Below, piece after piece: positions 1 through 8,982 of a stretch of 64,000 bases of DNA. Position 1 is the stretch's first letter; the number at the start of each line of letters is the position of its first letter. Below the pieces are notes generated by a model. It was not told where the DNA came from. It did not search any database and saw only the letters and a program-made list of their open reading frames with translations. This DNA is from Cryptosporangium arvum DSM 44712 (GTDB lineage: Bacteria; Actinomycetota; Actinomycetes; Mycobacteriales; Cryptosporangiaceae): NCBI RefSeq assembly GCF_000585375.1, contig NZ_KK073874.1, forward strand, positions 6,416,894 through 6,480,893. Reading direction: 5' to 3'. The position numbers were made by a program, and so were the translations under genes.

Positions 1-472
1 CGACGCCGTCCTTCAGCGTGAGCAACCCGTTGGCGGCGAGCAGGTTCAGCGCCCGGCCCGAGTTCGAGGGGTCGTTCGGGATCGCGACGACGCCGCCCTC
101 GGGGACGGCCGTGAGGTCCTTGACCTTCTTCGAGTACAGACCGAGCGGCTCGATGTGCACCGGCGTCAGCGCGGTGAACTTGTAGCCCTTGGCTTTCACT
201 TCCTCGGCCAGGTACGGCTTGTGCTGGAAGTAGTTCGCGTCGAGTTGCTTGTCCTGCAGCGCGACGTTGGGCTGGACGTAGTCGTTGAACTCGACGATCT
301 CGAGGTCCAGGCCTTCCTTCTCGGCGAGGTTGTCCTTGATGTACGTCAGGATCTCGCCGTGCGGAACGGGGCTGACCCCGACCTTGAGCGCGCCGTCGGA
401 CGACGTCCCGGAGTCACCGCCGCAGGCGGCGAGCCCGAAGACGAGCGTGAGGGCGACCAGGAGGCGACGCAT
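1..472 (-). CDS. metQ: D-methionine ABC transporter substrate-binding lipoprotein (partial, C-terminus off window)
   Basis: This gene encodes the extracellular methionine-binding component of an ABC importer of the NlpA/MetQ family. The 157 visible residues begin with a short lipoprotein signal whose lipobox ends L-A-A-C at Cys17. Family hallmarks follow: a VGVSPVPHGEIL strand, then DYVQPNVAL, DANYFQHKPYL and, later, IPNDPSNSGRAL. The ATG is preceded on the minus strand by an AAGGAAA ribosome site. It is the last gene of metN-metI-metQ, starting 8 nt after metI. The C-terminal part lies beyond position 1. Methionine as ligand is inferred from the family and the MetN partner. Confidence 0.93.
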   Translation of the reverse strand, partial: MRRLLVALTLVFGLAACGGDSGTSSDGALKVGVSPVPHGEILTYIKDNLAEKEGLDLEIVEFNDYVQPNVALQDKQLDANYFQHKPYLAEEVKAKGYKFTALTPVHIEPLGLYSKKVKDLTAVPEGGVVAIPNDPSNSGRALNLLAANGLLTLKDGV

Positions 473-480
473 GGGTTTCC

Positions 481-1137
481 TTATCGGTGGGAGAGACGGC
501 GAACGATCAGATCGCCGAGCATCTGGATGAGTTGGACGAACACCACGAGCACCACGACCGTGGCGACCATGACCTCGGTCTCGAAGCGCTGGTAGCCGTA
601 GCGGATCGCGAGGTCACCGAGGCCACCGCCGCCGACGACGCCGGCCATCGCCGAGTAGCCGACGAGCGCGACGACCGTGATCGTCAGGCCCGCGACCAGA
701 CCCGGCCGGGCCTCGCGGAGCAGCACCTTCCCGACGATCTGGCGACGGGTGGCGCCCATCGCCACGGCGGCCGCGACGACGTCGGGCGGCACGTCACGGA
801 TCGCGGACTCGACGATGCGGGCGAAGAACGGGATCGCCCCGATCGTCAGCGGCACGATCGCCGCGGACGTGCCGATCGTGGTGCCCACGATCGCGCGGGT
901 GAACGGGATGACCGCGACCAGCAGGATGATGAACGGCAACGACCGGCCGACGTTGACGACCAGCCCGAGCACCGCGTTCACCGGCGGTGCGGTCAGCAGG
1001 CCACCGCGGTCGGTGAGCACGAGCAGCACGCCGACGAGCAGCCCGCCGACGGCGGTGAGCACCGTGGAGACGCCGACCATGTAGGCGGTCTCCTGCAGCC
1101 CGACGCCGAGGATCTCACTGAGTTCCGACCAGGTCAT
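481..1137 (-). CDS. metI: methionine ABC transporter permease
   Basis: MetI is the membrane-spanning subunit of the methionine importer. The 218-residue protein matches the usual MetI length and has about five hydrophobic segments. A permease EAA-type loop (VAMGATRRQIVGK) lies near residues 130-145, where the MetN ATPase would dock. The ATG overlaps the metN stop codon by 4 nt (ATGA at 1134-1137), so translation is probably coupled. The gene sits between the ATPase and the lipoprotein gene, the standard order for this system. Confidence 0.93.
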   Translation of the reverse strand: MTWSELSEILGVGLQETAYMVGVSTVLTAVGGLLVGVLLVLTDRGGLLTAPPVNAVLGLVVNVGRSLPFIILLVAVIPFTRAIVGTTIGTSAAIVPLTIGAIPFFARIVESAIRDVPPDVVAAAVAMGATRRQIVGKVLLREARPGLVAGLTITVVALVGYSAMAGVVGGGGLGDLAIRYGYQRFETEVMVATVVVLVVFVQLIQMLGDLIVRRLSHR

Positions 1138-2117
1138 GCGGCCACCTCCACCAGGGCGCCGTGATCGCGGAGGTAGGCGATCAAGGGCTGGGCCGCGGAC
1201 CGGTCGCCGGGCAGCGCCAGGCGCAGACGCCCCGCGCGCACCGCGGCGAGCTGCTCGACCGCGCCGCTGAGGATGCGGACGTCGGCGTCGAACCGGCGGA
1301 CGAGGCCGGCGAGCAGCGCGTCGTCGGCGTGCGTGCCGCTGACCGTGACGTCGACGACCGTGGTCCCGGGCACGTCCGGTACCGGCCCGAGCGGGAACAG
1401 CCCGCGGGTGAGCTCGCTGCCGGGCGCCGTCAGCAACTCCGCCACCGGGCCCGACTCGACGAACCGCCCGTTGCGCATCACCGCGGCCGAGTGGCACGCC
1501 TGCTTCACCACCCCCATCTCGTGGGTGATCAGCAGGATCGTCAGGCCCAGCCGACGGTTGAGGTCCTGCAGCAGGCTGAGGATCGAACCGGTGGTGTCCG
1601 CGTCCAACGCCGAGGTCGCCTCGTCCGACAACAGCACTTTCGGACGTCCGGCGAGCGCACGGGCGATCCCGACGCGCTGTTTCTGGCCGCCGGAGAGCTG
1701 CGCGGGGTACGCCCCGCCCCGGTCGCCGAGCCCGACCAGGTCGAGCAGCTCGGCCACCCGTTCGGCCCGCTCCGCCCGGCCCACCCCGGTGACCTCCAGC
1801 GGGAGCGCCACGTTGCCGGCGGCGGTGCGTGACGAGAGCAGCGCGAAGTGCTGATGGATCATGCCGATGCCGTGCCGGGCCCGGCGGAGCTCGCCGACGG
1901 ACAACGACGTCAGCTCCGTGCCGTCGACCGTGATCGTGCCGGCGTCGGGCCGCTCCAGCAGGTTGACGCAGCGCAGCAACGTGCTCTTGCCCGCGCCGCT
2001 GGTACCGATGACCCCGTGGATCTCTCCTTCCGCGACGGTGAGGTCCACACCGTCGACCGCGATGACGTCCCGCCTCGCCGACCGGTAGGTCTTCCGTAGG
2101 CCTTCGATCCGAATCAC
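1134..2117 (-). CDS. metN: methionine ABC transporter ATP-binding protein
   Basis: MetN powers methionine import. Walker A GTSGAGKST is at residues 38-46, followed by the Q-loop, signature LSGGQ, Walker B (VLLSDEATSALD) and the switch His. The C-terminal 80 or so residues form the NIL/ACT-like domain that binds methionine and trans-inhibits the transporter in this family. At 327 residues it is full length. The start is GTG at 2117. A promoter with -10 TAAGCT lies only 8 nt upstream, so the mRNA may be leaderless. No SAM riboswitch precedes it. Confidence 0.95.
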   Translation of the reverse strand: MIRIEGLRKTYRSARRDVIAVDGVDLTVAEGEIHGVIGTSGAGKSTLLRCVNLLERPDAGTITVDGTELTSLSVGELRRARHGIGMIHQHFALLSSRTAAGNVALPLEVTGVGRAERAERVAELLDLVGLGDRGGAYPAQLSGGQKQRVGIARALAGRPKVLLSDEATSALDADTTGSILSLLQDLNRRLGLTILLITHEMGVVKQACHSAAVMRNGRFVESGPVAELLTAPGSELTRGLFPLGPVPDVPGTTVVDVTVSGTHADDALLAGLVRRFDADVRILSGAVEQLAAVRAGRLRLALPGDRSAAQPLIAYLRDHGALVEVAA

Positions 2118-2125
2118 GAGAGCGG

Positions 2126-2154
2126 AGCTTAACTACTAAAACCCTACCTGTCAT
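2126..2154 (-). promoter_or_regulatory. Promoter of metN-metI-metQ, leaderless type
   Basis: On the minus strand, -35 ATGACA (2149-2154) and -10 TAAGCT (2126-2131) are separated by 17 bp. Only 8 nt lie between the -10 and the GTG of metN, so transcription would begin at or next to the start codon. The elements are read directly; activity is inference. Confidence 0.55.
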
Positions 2155-2232
2155 ATCGGTTTAAGATTGATACGCTGGGGGCGCTCCGAAATCACCTCGA
2201 CGTGCCGGACGCTCGGCGTTACGGTCCCCGCC

Positions 2233-3015
2233 GTGGACCAAGACGGATATTTCGGCGAAAGCATCGCCGCGACCTACGACGATCCCGACAGCACGGAGTT
2301 CTCCCCCGCCGTCGTCGGCACCACGGTCGACGTGCTGGCCTCGCTGGCGCAGCGCCCCGGCGCCGCTCCCGGCCGCGCGCTGGAGTTCGCCGTCGGCACC
2401 GGGCGGATCGCGCTGCCGCTGGCCGCGCGGGGCGTCGAGGTGGCCGGCATCGAGCTCTCGAACGCGATGGTCGAGCGGCTACGCGCCAAACCCGGTGCCG
2501 ACGCCGTCCGGGTCACGGTCGGCGACATGACCACCACCCGCGTGGACGGCGCCTACGACCTCGTCTTCCTGGTCTTCAACACGGTCATGAACCTCACCAC
2601 GCAGGAGGCCCAGGTCGCCTGTTTCCGCAACGCCGCCGCGCACCTGGCGCCCGGGGGGCGGTTCCTGATCGAGGTGATGGTGCCGGAGCTGCGGCGCCTG
2701 CCGCCGGGCCAGACGATGGTGCCGTGGCTGGACGGCGAGAACCGCTGGGCGTTCGACCGCTACGACACCGCGACGCAGGCGATGAGCTCGAACTACGTCG
2801 AGCCCGGCGAGTTCCGCTCGATCCCGTTCCGCTACGCCTGGCCGGCCGAGCTCGACCTGATGGCCCAGCTCGCCGGCCTCCACCTCGAGGCCCGTTGGGA
2901 GGACTGGCACCGTACGCCGTTCACCCACGAGAGCACGAAGCACGTCTCGGTCTGGCGCAAGCCGCCGGAACCTCAGGCCGGCACCGACTCCTTGGACTCC
3001 TCTTCCGGGCGCTGA
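2233..3015 (+). CDS. class I SAM-dependent methyltransferase
   Basis: This is a soluble Rossmann-fold methyltransferase of about 260 residues with unknown substrate. Motif I is EFAVGTGRIALPLA (residues 51-64), followed by the acidic strand end VAGIELS and a VTVGDMTT segment. The internal LVFLVFNTVMNL and APGGRFLIEV motifs are typical of the Methyltransf_25 group. The GTG at 2233 (protein starting VDQDGYFGE) is preferred because homologues begin near a D-x-Y-F motif; an in-frame upstream start at 2167 would add 22 uncharacteristic residues. The 3' end overlaps the convergent TauE-type gene by 43 nt. Confidence 0.8.
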   Translation: MDQDGYFGESIAATYDDPDSTEFSPAVVGTTVDVLASLAQRPGAAPGRALEFAVGTGRIALPLAARGVEVAGIELSNAMVERLRAKPGADAVRVTVGDMTTTRVDGAYDLVFLVFNTVMNLTTQEAQVACFRNAAAHLAPGGRFLIEVMVPELRRLPPGQTMVPWLDGENRWAFDRYDTATQAMSSNYVEPGEFRSIPFRYAWPAELDLMAQLAGLHLEARWEDWHRTPFTHESTKHVSVWRKPPEPQAGTDSLDSSSGR

Positions 3016-3920
3016 ACGTCCTCGACCGCGGTGACGGCGTCCACGGATTCCTGGGCCTTGTCCGCGAAGTACTGCTTGAACGACCAGGCGATCGCCGCCG
3101 CCCAGACCAGGTAGATCACCGCGTAGAAGCCGTAGCGCACGCCGTCGGGTGCGTCGATCCAGTCGCTCTTGAGCAGCGAGCGGGTGTTCGTCAGCACGAT
3201 GATGCCGCCGACGAGCGACCCCAGCACGCGCGGCGGAACGTGGCGCACCAGCCAGGCGGCGATCGGCGCGGCGATCACGCCGCCGATGAGCAGCGCGACC
3301 ACCCAGCCGAAGTCGATGTTCTCCGAGCCGATGCCGACGAAGAAGCCGATGCTCGCGGCGACCGAGATCAGGAACTCGCTGGTGTCGATCGAGCCGACGA
3401 CCTTGCGGGGCTGCAGCCGGCCGCTGGCCAGGATCGCCGGCGTGCCCACCGGACCCCAGCCGCCACCGCCGGTGGCGTCGATGAAACCGGCGAAGACGCC
3501 GAGCGGCGCGAGGAACCGCTTGCGCAGCGGTAGCCCCAACCGGTCCTTGCGCAGGCCGAAGAGCGTGAACCGGACGAGCACGTAGAGCCCGAGCGCCAGC
3601 AGGATGAGCGCCATGATCGGCGCGGCGGTCGCGGTGTCGAGGCTGGAGAGGAACGTCGCGCCGGCGAACGCGCCGAACGCGCCCGGTACCCCGATCTTCA
3701 GCACCACCGGCCAGTCGACGTTGCCGAACCGCCAGTGCGAGAACCCGGAGACCAGCGTGGTGCCCACCTCGGCGAGGTGCACGGTGGCCGAGGCCGCGGC
3801 GGCGTTGGTGCCGATCGCCAGCAGGAGCGTCGTCGACGTGACGCCGTACGCCATTCCCAGGCTGCCGTCGACGAGTTGGGCACCGAGGCCGACGAGAGCC
3901 AGCAGGATCAGTTTGCGCAC
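2973..3920 (-). CDS. TauE/SafE-family membrane transporter
   Basis: This is a predicted inner-membrane transporter of the sulfite/sulfonate exporter TauE/SafE (DUF81) family, about 315 residues with roughly eight hydrophobic helices. The N-terminal GLGAQLVDGSLGMAYGVTSTTLLL and the mid-protein FAGFIDATGGGGWGPVG repeat are the family fingerprints. The GTG at 3920 is chosen because GGAGG sits 5 nt upstream; a longer reading from 3992 adds a non-conserved basic leader. The acidic C-terminal tail is cytosolic in family models. Substrate is not evident. The 3' end overlaps the neighbouring methyltransferase gene. Confidence 0.85.
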   Translation of the reverse strand: MRKLILLALVGLGAQLVDGSLGMAYGVTSTTLLLAIGTNAAAASATVHLAEVGTTLVSGFSHWRFGNVDWPVVLKIGVPGAFGAFAGATFLSSLDTATAAPIMALILLALGLYVLVRFTLFGLRKDRLGLPLRKRFLAPLGVFAGFIDATGGGGWGPVGTPAILASGRLQPRKVVGSIDTSEFLISVAASIGFFVGIGSENIDFGWVVALLIGGVIAAPIAAWLVRHVPPRVLGSLVGGIIVLTNTRSLLKSDWIDAPDGVRYGFYAVIYLVWAAAIAWSFKQYFADKAQESVDAVTAVEDVQRPEEESKESVPA

Positions 3921-4090
3921 GGACGCCTCCGTTGTATCCCTATCGGGCACATAGGTTCGAGCAAGTCTCCGTGCCCTAGTCGACATCGTCAAGCGTGGTT
4001 CCCAGGGTGTGGGTCACGCGTTTCGTTGACACGTCGCGTTCGGCATGTGACGGTCAGCACGGTTTCACTGTCGAGACCGGAGGGTGCCCG

Positions 4091-5044
4091 ATGCCTGATG
4101 CTCCCGAGATGACCGAATTACTCCGCGATACACCGTCCAACTGGGGCCGGTGGGGTGACGACGACGAAGTCGGCGCGCTCAACCACCTCACCGCCGCGGA
4201 GGTTCTCCGTGGCGCCGCTCACATCCGCTCCGGCTCGGTGTTCACACTCCAACGCCTGATCGGCGACCCGAAGGGCGACCCGGTGTGGCCCGGCCGCACC
4301 CCGGCCGTCCGCACCCAGGTGCTCGACGAATCGACCTGGGACAGCGACAGCGCTCCCCAGTTCCCCGGCGGCCTGCACTACGCCGACGACAAGATCAACG
4401 CGTTCCTGCAGGGCTCCACGCAGTACGACGCGCTCGGTCACGTCTGGTACGGCGGCAAGATCTGGAACGGGTACGACGCCCGCACCACGGTCGGCGGGCT
4501 CGACAAGGCCAGCGTCCAGCCGATCGCGGAGCGCGGTGTCGTCGGCCGGGGCGTCCTGCTCGACCTCGCCCGCTTCCGCGGCAAGGAGAACCTCGAGAAG
4601 GCCGAGACGTTCACCCACGAGGACCTCGAGGCCTGCGCGTCGGCTCAGGGCCACACGATCGAACCGCACGACATCCTCCTCATCCGGACGAACTTCCTGC
4701 GGCTCTTCTTCGAGCAGGGCCCGGCGTTCTACGAGGGGTTCTGCGAGCCCGGCCTGACCTACTCGCGCGAGCTCGTGCAGTGGTTCCAGGACAAGGAGAT
4801 CCCGAACCTGGTCACCGACACGATCGCGAACGAGGTCACGATCGACCCGGTGTCCGGCGTCGCGCTCCCCCTGCACTGCGCGCTGATGCGTGACCTGGGC
4901 GTCACGCTCACCGAGATCTGCGACCTGGAGAAGCTCGCGGCCAGCTGCGCGGAGGACAAGCAGTACACCTTCCTCTACGTCGCCGCCCCGCTGAAGGTCG
5001 CGCGGGCGAGCGGATCGCCGGTGAATCCCGTCGCGATCAAATGA
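4091..5044 (+). CDS. cyclase family protein (PF04199-like)
   Basis: This is a 317-residue member of the metal-dependent cyclase/kynurenine-formamidase-like family. The segment GSTQYDALGHVWYGG (residues 109-123) aligns with the usual HxGTHxDxPxH motif. Here the two leading histidines are replaced by Q and Q while D113 and H117 remain, as in a divergent subgroup of larger cyclase-like proteins. The ATG has GGAGG about 8 nt upstream. It overlaps the following acyl-CoA synthetase gene by 4 nt (ATGA), so the two products probably act in one pathway, perhaps hydrolytic ring opening and CoA activation. The substrate is unknown. Confidence 0.82.
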   Translation: MPDAPEMTELLRDTPSNWGRWGDDDEVGALNHLTAAEVLRGAAHIRSGSVFTLQRLIGDPKGDPVWPGRTPAVRTQVLDESTWDSDSAPQFPGGLHYADDKINAFLQGSTQYDALGHVWYGGKIWNGYDARTTVGGLDKASVQPIAERGVVGRGVLLDLARFRGKENLEKAETFTHEDLEACASAQGHTIEPHDILLIRTNFLRLFFEQGPAFYEGFCEPGLTYSRELVQWFQDKEIPNLVTDTIANEVTIDPVSGVALPLHCALMRDLGVTLTEICDLEKLAASCAEDKQYTFLYVAAPLKVARASGSPVNPVAIK

Positions 5045-6693
5045 GCGCGAAACCCTGGCTCGCGCACTACGGCGAGGGCCGGCCCGCCGAACTCACCCCC
5101 GACCACGAGACGATGCTCGACCTGTTCCGCGCCTCGCTGGCCCGGGCCCCGGGCACCGAGGTGATCCGGTACTTCGACGGCGTCCTCACGCTGGCGGAGC
5201 TGGACCGCGCGTCGGACGCGCTGGCCTCGGCGCTGCTGGACCGGGGGTTCGCCGCCGGCGACCGGATCGCGCTCTACCTGCAGAACGACCCCGCGTTCGT
5301 GATCGGGCTGGTGGCGGCCTGGAAGGCCGGCGGGATCGCGGTCGCGATCAACCCGATGAACCGGCACCGCGAGCTGACGTATCTGCTCACCGACGCCGGG
5401 GCGTCCGCGCTGCTCTGCCTGGACGAGCTGTACGCCGACGTGGGGCGCGCGGTCGTCGCGTCGGGCGCCACCGACGTCCGCATCGTGATCACCGCCTCGG
5501 CGCTCGACCGGCAGCAGCGCATCGACCCGCGGCTGTTCGCCCACGTCACCAAGCCGGTCATCGAGGACGCGAGCGACCTGGAGACGCTCCTCGAGCAGTA
5601 CGACGGGCGCACGCCGCCGCCGGTCGACCCCGCACCCGACGACGTCGCGATCCTGACCTACACCTCCGGCACCACGGGCGTCCCGAAAGGCGCGCTGAAC
5701 ACCCACCGCAACCTCGCGTTCAACGCGCAGACCTACCGCGACTGGATGGCGCTGACGCCGGCCGACCGGATCCTCGGCGTCGCGCCGCTGTTCCACATCA
5801 CCGGCCTGGTCGGGCACATCGGCATCGCGCTGCTGCTGCCGGCGCCGCTGGTGCTGGCCCACCGGTTCCACCCCGGCGTCGTGCTGGACGCGATCCGCGA
5901 GCACCGGCCGACGTTCACGGTCGCGGCGATCACCGTGTTCATCAGCCTCGCCGACCAGCCCGACGCCACCTCCGACGACTTCGCGTCGCTGACGATCGTG
6001 TACTCGGGCGGCGCGCCGATCGCCCCGGCCGTACGAGACCGGATCGCGGCCGCGACCGGACTGAACATCCACAACATCTACGGGCTCACCGAGACGAACT
6101 CGCCGTCGCACGGCGTGCCCTACGGAGCGCGGGCGCCGGTCGACCCCACGTCCGGCGCGCTCTCGATCGGCGTTCCGGTGTTCAACACCGACGTGCGTGT
6201 GCTGGGCGAGGACGGCGCGGAGGTCCCGGTCGGCGAGGTCGGGGAGTTCGCGATCCGCGGGCCCCAGGTGGTGCCGGGGTACTGGAACAAGCCCGACGCC
6301 ACCGCCGAGTCGATCCCCGGCGGCGAGCTGCGCACCGGCGACGTCGGCTTCATGGACTCCGACGGCTGGTTCTACCTGGTCGACCGCAAGAAGGACATGA
6401 TCAACGCGGCCGGGTACAAGGTCTGGCCGCGCGAGGTCGAGGACGTGCTCTACACGCACCCGGCGGTCCGCGAAGCCGCCGTCGTCGGCGTGCCCGACGA
6501 GTACCGCGGCGAGACCGTCAAAGCGTTCGTGTCCCTGCGGCCCGGCGCCTCGGCAACGCCCGACGAGTTGGTGGAGTTCTGTCGCGCCACCATGGCGGCC
6601 TACAAATACCCCCGCATCGTGGAGTTCGTCGACGAGCTCCCCAAAACCACCACCGGCAAAATCCTCCGGCGCGAACTCCGACCTCCCCGATAG
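5041..6693 (+). CDS. AMP-dependent acyl-CoA synthetase
   Basis: This is an ANL-superfamily adenylating enzyme of 550 residues that converts a carboxylic acid to its CoA thioester with ATP. The P-loop TYTSGTTGVPKGAL, the NIYGLTETN motif, the hinge region (TGDVGFMDSDGWFYLVDRKKD) and the C-terminal catalytic lysine in TGKILRREL are all present. It is coupled to the cyclase-family gene by a 4-nt overlap. The chain or ring specificity cannot be read from the sequence; it is not under a recognisable KstR box. Confidence 0.9.
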   Translation: MSAKPWLAHYGEGRPAELTPDHETMLDLFRASLARAPGTEVIRYFDGVLTLAELDRASDALASALLDRGFAAGDRIALYLQNDPAFVIGLVAAWKAGGIAVAINPMNRHRELTYLLTDAGASALLCLDELYADVGRAVVASGATDVRIVITASALDRQQRIDPRLFAHVTKPVIEDASDLETLLEQYDGRTPPPVDPAPDDVAILTYTSGTTGVPKGALNTHRNLAFNAQTYRDWMALTPADRILGVAPLFHITGLVGHIGIALLLPAPLVLAHRFHPGVVLDAIREHRPTFTVAAITVFISLADQPDATSDDFASLTIVYSGGAPIAPAVRDRIAAATGLNIHNIYGLTETNSPSHGVPYGARAPVDPTSGALSIGVPVFNTDVRVLGEDGAEVPVGEVGEFAIRGPQVVPGYWNKPDATAESIPGGELRTGDVGFMDSDGWFYLVDRKKDMINAAGYKVWPREVEDVLYTHPAVREAAVVGVPDEYRGETVKAFVSLRPGASATPDELVEFCRATMAAYKYPRIVEFVDELPKTTTGKILRRELRPPR

Positions 6694-6696
6694 GAA

Positions 6697-6702
6697 TACA
6701 AT
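6697..6702 (+). promoter_or_regulatory. -10 TACAAT, leaderless-type promoter of the 6709 gene
   Basis: A near-consensus -10 hexamer sits directly after the preceding gene and only 6 nt before the ATG at 6709. There is no room for a Shine-Dalgarno leader. No clear -35 was seen. Confidence 0.45.
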
Positions 6703-6708
6703 GCTCGA

Positions 6709-7632
6709 ATGAGCATCGGGATCGCCGTCGCCGACTTCGACCCATCGACCACCAACTATGTGGACGCCGTGCTGGCGCACGCCCGCCGAGCGCGCGACGC
6801 CGGCCTGCGCTCGCTGTGGTTCGCCCAGCGCTTCGACTACGACGCGACGACGCTGGCCACGGTCGTCGCGCGGGAGCTACCCGAGGTCGAGGTCGGCACC
6901 TCGGCGATACCGATCTTCGGCCGGCACCCGGTGCTGGTCGCCACCCAGGTGCAGGTGGCGCGGGCCGCGACCGGCGGCCGGTTCCGGCTCGGCCTCGCGC
7001 TCGGCACGAAGACGTTGACCGAGCAGACGTTCGGGATCCCGTTCGACCGCCCGATCGCGGTGCTCCGCGAGTTCCTCACCGCGCTGCGGACGCTGCTGGA
7101 GACCGGGGACGCGGAGTTCCGGGGTGAGCTGATCACCGCGGACCCGGTGCGGCCGATCACCCTGGCCGGGGCCACACCGCCGCCGATCCACGTGGCGGCG
7201 ATGGGTCCGCAGGCGCTGCGCGTCACCGGCGAACTGGCCGACGGCACGCTCCCGTATCTGGCCGGTCCGCGGACGCTGGCCGAGGAGATCGTCCCGACGA
7301 TCACCGCGGCCGCCGAGCGGGCCGGCCGCCCGGCACCGCGGATCGTCGCGTTCCTGCCGGGCGGGTTCGCGAGCGACCCCGACGCCGCGCGCGACGCCGC
7401 CGCCGGCCCACTCGCGTTCTACGACTCGATTCCGTCCTACCAGCGGGTCGTCGCCCGCGAAGGGCTCAGCACGGCAGCCGAACTGGCCGTCCTCGGCGAC
7501 GAGAAGACGGTCGAGGCCGCGATCCGGCGCTACTACGAGGCCGGGGCCACCGACGTGGTCCTCACGCAGACGCACTTCGGTGGCCCCGCCGATCAGCAGC
7601 GCACCTACGAGCTGCTGGGCTCGCTCACTTGA
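6709..7632 (+). CDS. LLM-class F420-dependent oxidoreductase
   Basis: This is a luciferase-like TIM-barrel oxidoreductase of 307 residues, of the actinobacterial group that normally uses coenzyme F420. Visible motifs are SLWFAQRFDYDATTL near the N-terminus, VGTSAIPIFGRHP, the GRFRLGLALGTK strand and the PPPIHVAAMGPQALRVTGELADG region near the cofactor site. It starts 15 nt after the acyl-CoA synthetase gene but may have its own promoter. The last 8 nt overlap the convergent ABM-domain gene. Substrate unknown. Confidence 0.85.
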   Translation: MSIGIAVADFDPSTTNYVDAVLAHARRARDAGLRSLWFAQRFDYDATTLATVVARELPEVEVGTSAIPIFGRHPVLVATQVQVARAATGGRFRLGLALGTKTLTEQTFGIPFDRPIAVLREFLTALRTLLETGDAEFRGELITADPVRPITLAGATPPPIHVAAMGPQALRVTGELADGTLPYLAGPRTLAEEIVPTITAAAERAGRPAPRIVAFLPGGFASDPDAARDAAAGPLAFYDSIPSYQRVVAREGLSTAAELAVLGDEKTVEAAIRRYYEAGATDVVLTQTHFGGPADQQRTYELLGSLT

Positions 7633-7948
7633 CCTCGAACTCGCCGAGTTCGGACCAGTCGGTGCCGGGCACCGTCGTGTTCACGATCTTCGGCGTCGCC
7701 TGCAGGTACTGCGGCAGTTCCCGCTGCGCGGCCTTGAAGTGCTCCGCGGTCACGTGCGCCACGCCGGCGTCCTGATCGCGGAACGCCTCGTTGATGACGT
7801 ACTCATCGGGGTTGTCGACGCTGCGCGACCAGTCGAACCAGAGGTTGCCGGGCTCGGCCCTGGTCGCCTCGGTGAACGCCTTGCTGATCTCCGGCCACGA
7901 GTCGGCGTGCTCGGGCTTGATCAGGAACTTGGCGGTGATGAAGATCAA
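7625..7948 (-). CDS. antibiotic biosynthesis monooxygenase (ABM)-domain protein
   Basis: This is a small 107-residue dimeric ferredoxin-like protein of the ABM/quinol-monooxygenase (YgiN-like) family: FITAKFLIKPEHAD, then EPGNLWFDWSRSVDNPDEYVINEAF and HVTAEHFKAAQRELPQYL. Such proteins oxidise small aromatics or quinols without a cofactor, though many only bind them. The start is TTG at 7948, supported by AGGAG 5 nt upstream. It follows the alcohol dehydrogenase by 8 nt and is the last gene of the 10720-to-7625 operon. Confidence 0.85.
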   Translation of the reverse strand: MIFITAKFLIKPEHADSWPEISKAFTEATRAEPGNLWFDWSRSVDNPDEYVINEAFRDQDAGVAHVTAEHFKAAQRELPQYLQATPKIVNTTVPGTDWSELGEFEVK

Positions 7949-7956
7949 AGCTGCTC

Positions 7957-8982
7957 CTAGGGAATCAGGATGGCCCGCCCGCGGACGCGTCCGTTGTCCA
8001 GGTCGTCGATCGCGGTCTGGAAGTCGTCGAGCTGGTACTTCGCAGTATGCAGCGTGACCTTGCCCGCGGCGGCGAGCGCCATCAGCGCCACCAGGTCGTT
8101 GTACGAGCCGACGAGGTTGCCCACGATGTTGACCTCGGTGGAGATCAGGTCGATCGTCGGCACGTTGATGTTCTCGCCGTACCCGACGACGTGGTAGTCA
8201 CCGGCCCGCCGCGTCATCCGCAGCCCCTCCGCGGTCGAGCCGCCCTCGCCGACGAAGTCGATGACCTGCTCGGCGCCGTGCCCGCCGGTCAGGTCCAGTA
8301 CCTCCTCCACGTGGTTCCCGCCGGCCACCACCCCGTGCTGGGCGCCCAGCTCGAGCGCGAGCTTGAGCGCGTCCGGGTTGCGGTCGACGACGATGATCTC
8401 GGCCGGCGAGAGCGCCGCCATCACCTGGATGCCGATGTGGCCGAGGCCCCCGGCCCCGATCAGCACGACCCGGTCGCCGGCACGCAGCCGGCGCGACGAC
8501 TTCGCCACCGCGTGATACGCGGTCAGACCCGCGTCGGCCAGCGCGGCGACGTCGGACGGCTCGAGCCGGTCGTCGATCTTGACGACGCTGCGCGCGGACG
8601 TCTTCAGGTACTCCGCGTAGCCGCCGTCGGTGTCGATGCCGGGGAACGCGTTGTTCTCGCAGTGCACGTCGTCGCCGTCGCGGCAGGCCCGGCAGAGCCC
8701 GCAGGTCACCAGCGGGTGCAGGATGACCTTGTCCCCCTCGGCCACGTTCGTGACCGCGGAGCCGATCGCCTCGACCCAGCCGGCGTTCTCGTGCCCGATC
8801 GTGTACGGCAGCGCGACCTGGGACTTCTCCGCCCACTGGCCTTCGAGGATGTGCAGGTCGGTGCGGCACACCCCCGCCCCGCCGATGCGGACGACGACGT
8901 CGTGCGGGCCGGTGATCTCCGGCTTCGCGACGTCGTCGATGCGCAGCGGCTCGTGGTAACCGACGACACGGACGGCCTTCAT
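7957..8982 (-). CDS. zinc-dependent NAD(P) alcohol dehydrogenase
   Basis: This is a medium-chain alcohol dehydrogenase of 341 residues. Catalytic zinc ligands are visible as Cys39 in AGVCRTDLH and the His of IGHENAGWV. The structural zinc loop has four cysteines (CGLCRACRDGDDVHC). The Rossmann motif is IGAGGLGHIGIQV. It overlaps the MIP18-domain gene by 4 nt. In propane and phenol/acetone monooxygenase (prm/mim) operons a similar ADH oxidises the alcohol formed by the monooxygenase; here that role is inferred from the neighbours alone. Confidence 0.9.
   Translation of the reverse strand: MKAVRVVGYHEPLRIDDVAKPEITGPHDVVVRIGGAGVCRTDLHILEGQWAEKSQVALPYTIGHENAGWVEAIGSAVTNVAEGDKVILHPLVTCGLCRACRDGDDVHCENNAFPGIDTDGGYAEYLKTSARSVVKIDDRLEPSDVAALADAGLTAYHAVAKSSRRLRAGDRVVLIGAGGLGHIGIQVMAALSPAEIIVVDRNPDALKLALELGAQHGVVAGGNHVEEVLDLTGGHGAEQVIDFVGEGGSTAEGLRMTRRAGDYHVVGYGENINVPTIDLISTEVNIVGNLVGSYNDLVALMALAAAGKVTLHTAKYQLDDFQTAIDDLDNGRVRGRAILIP

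Noticed and set aside
2118-2166. SAM or methionine riboswitch upstream of metN
   Set aside because: There are fewer than 60 bp and no SAM-core motif; a -35/-10 pair explains the region and leaves almost no leader.
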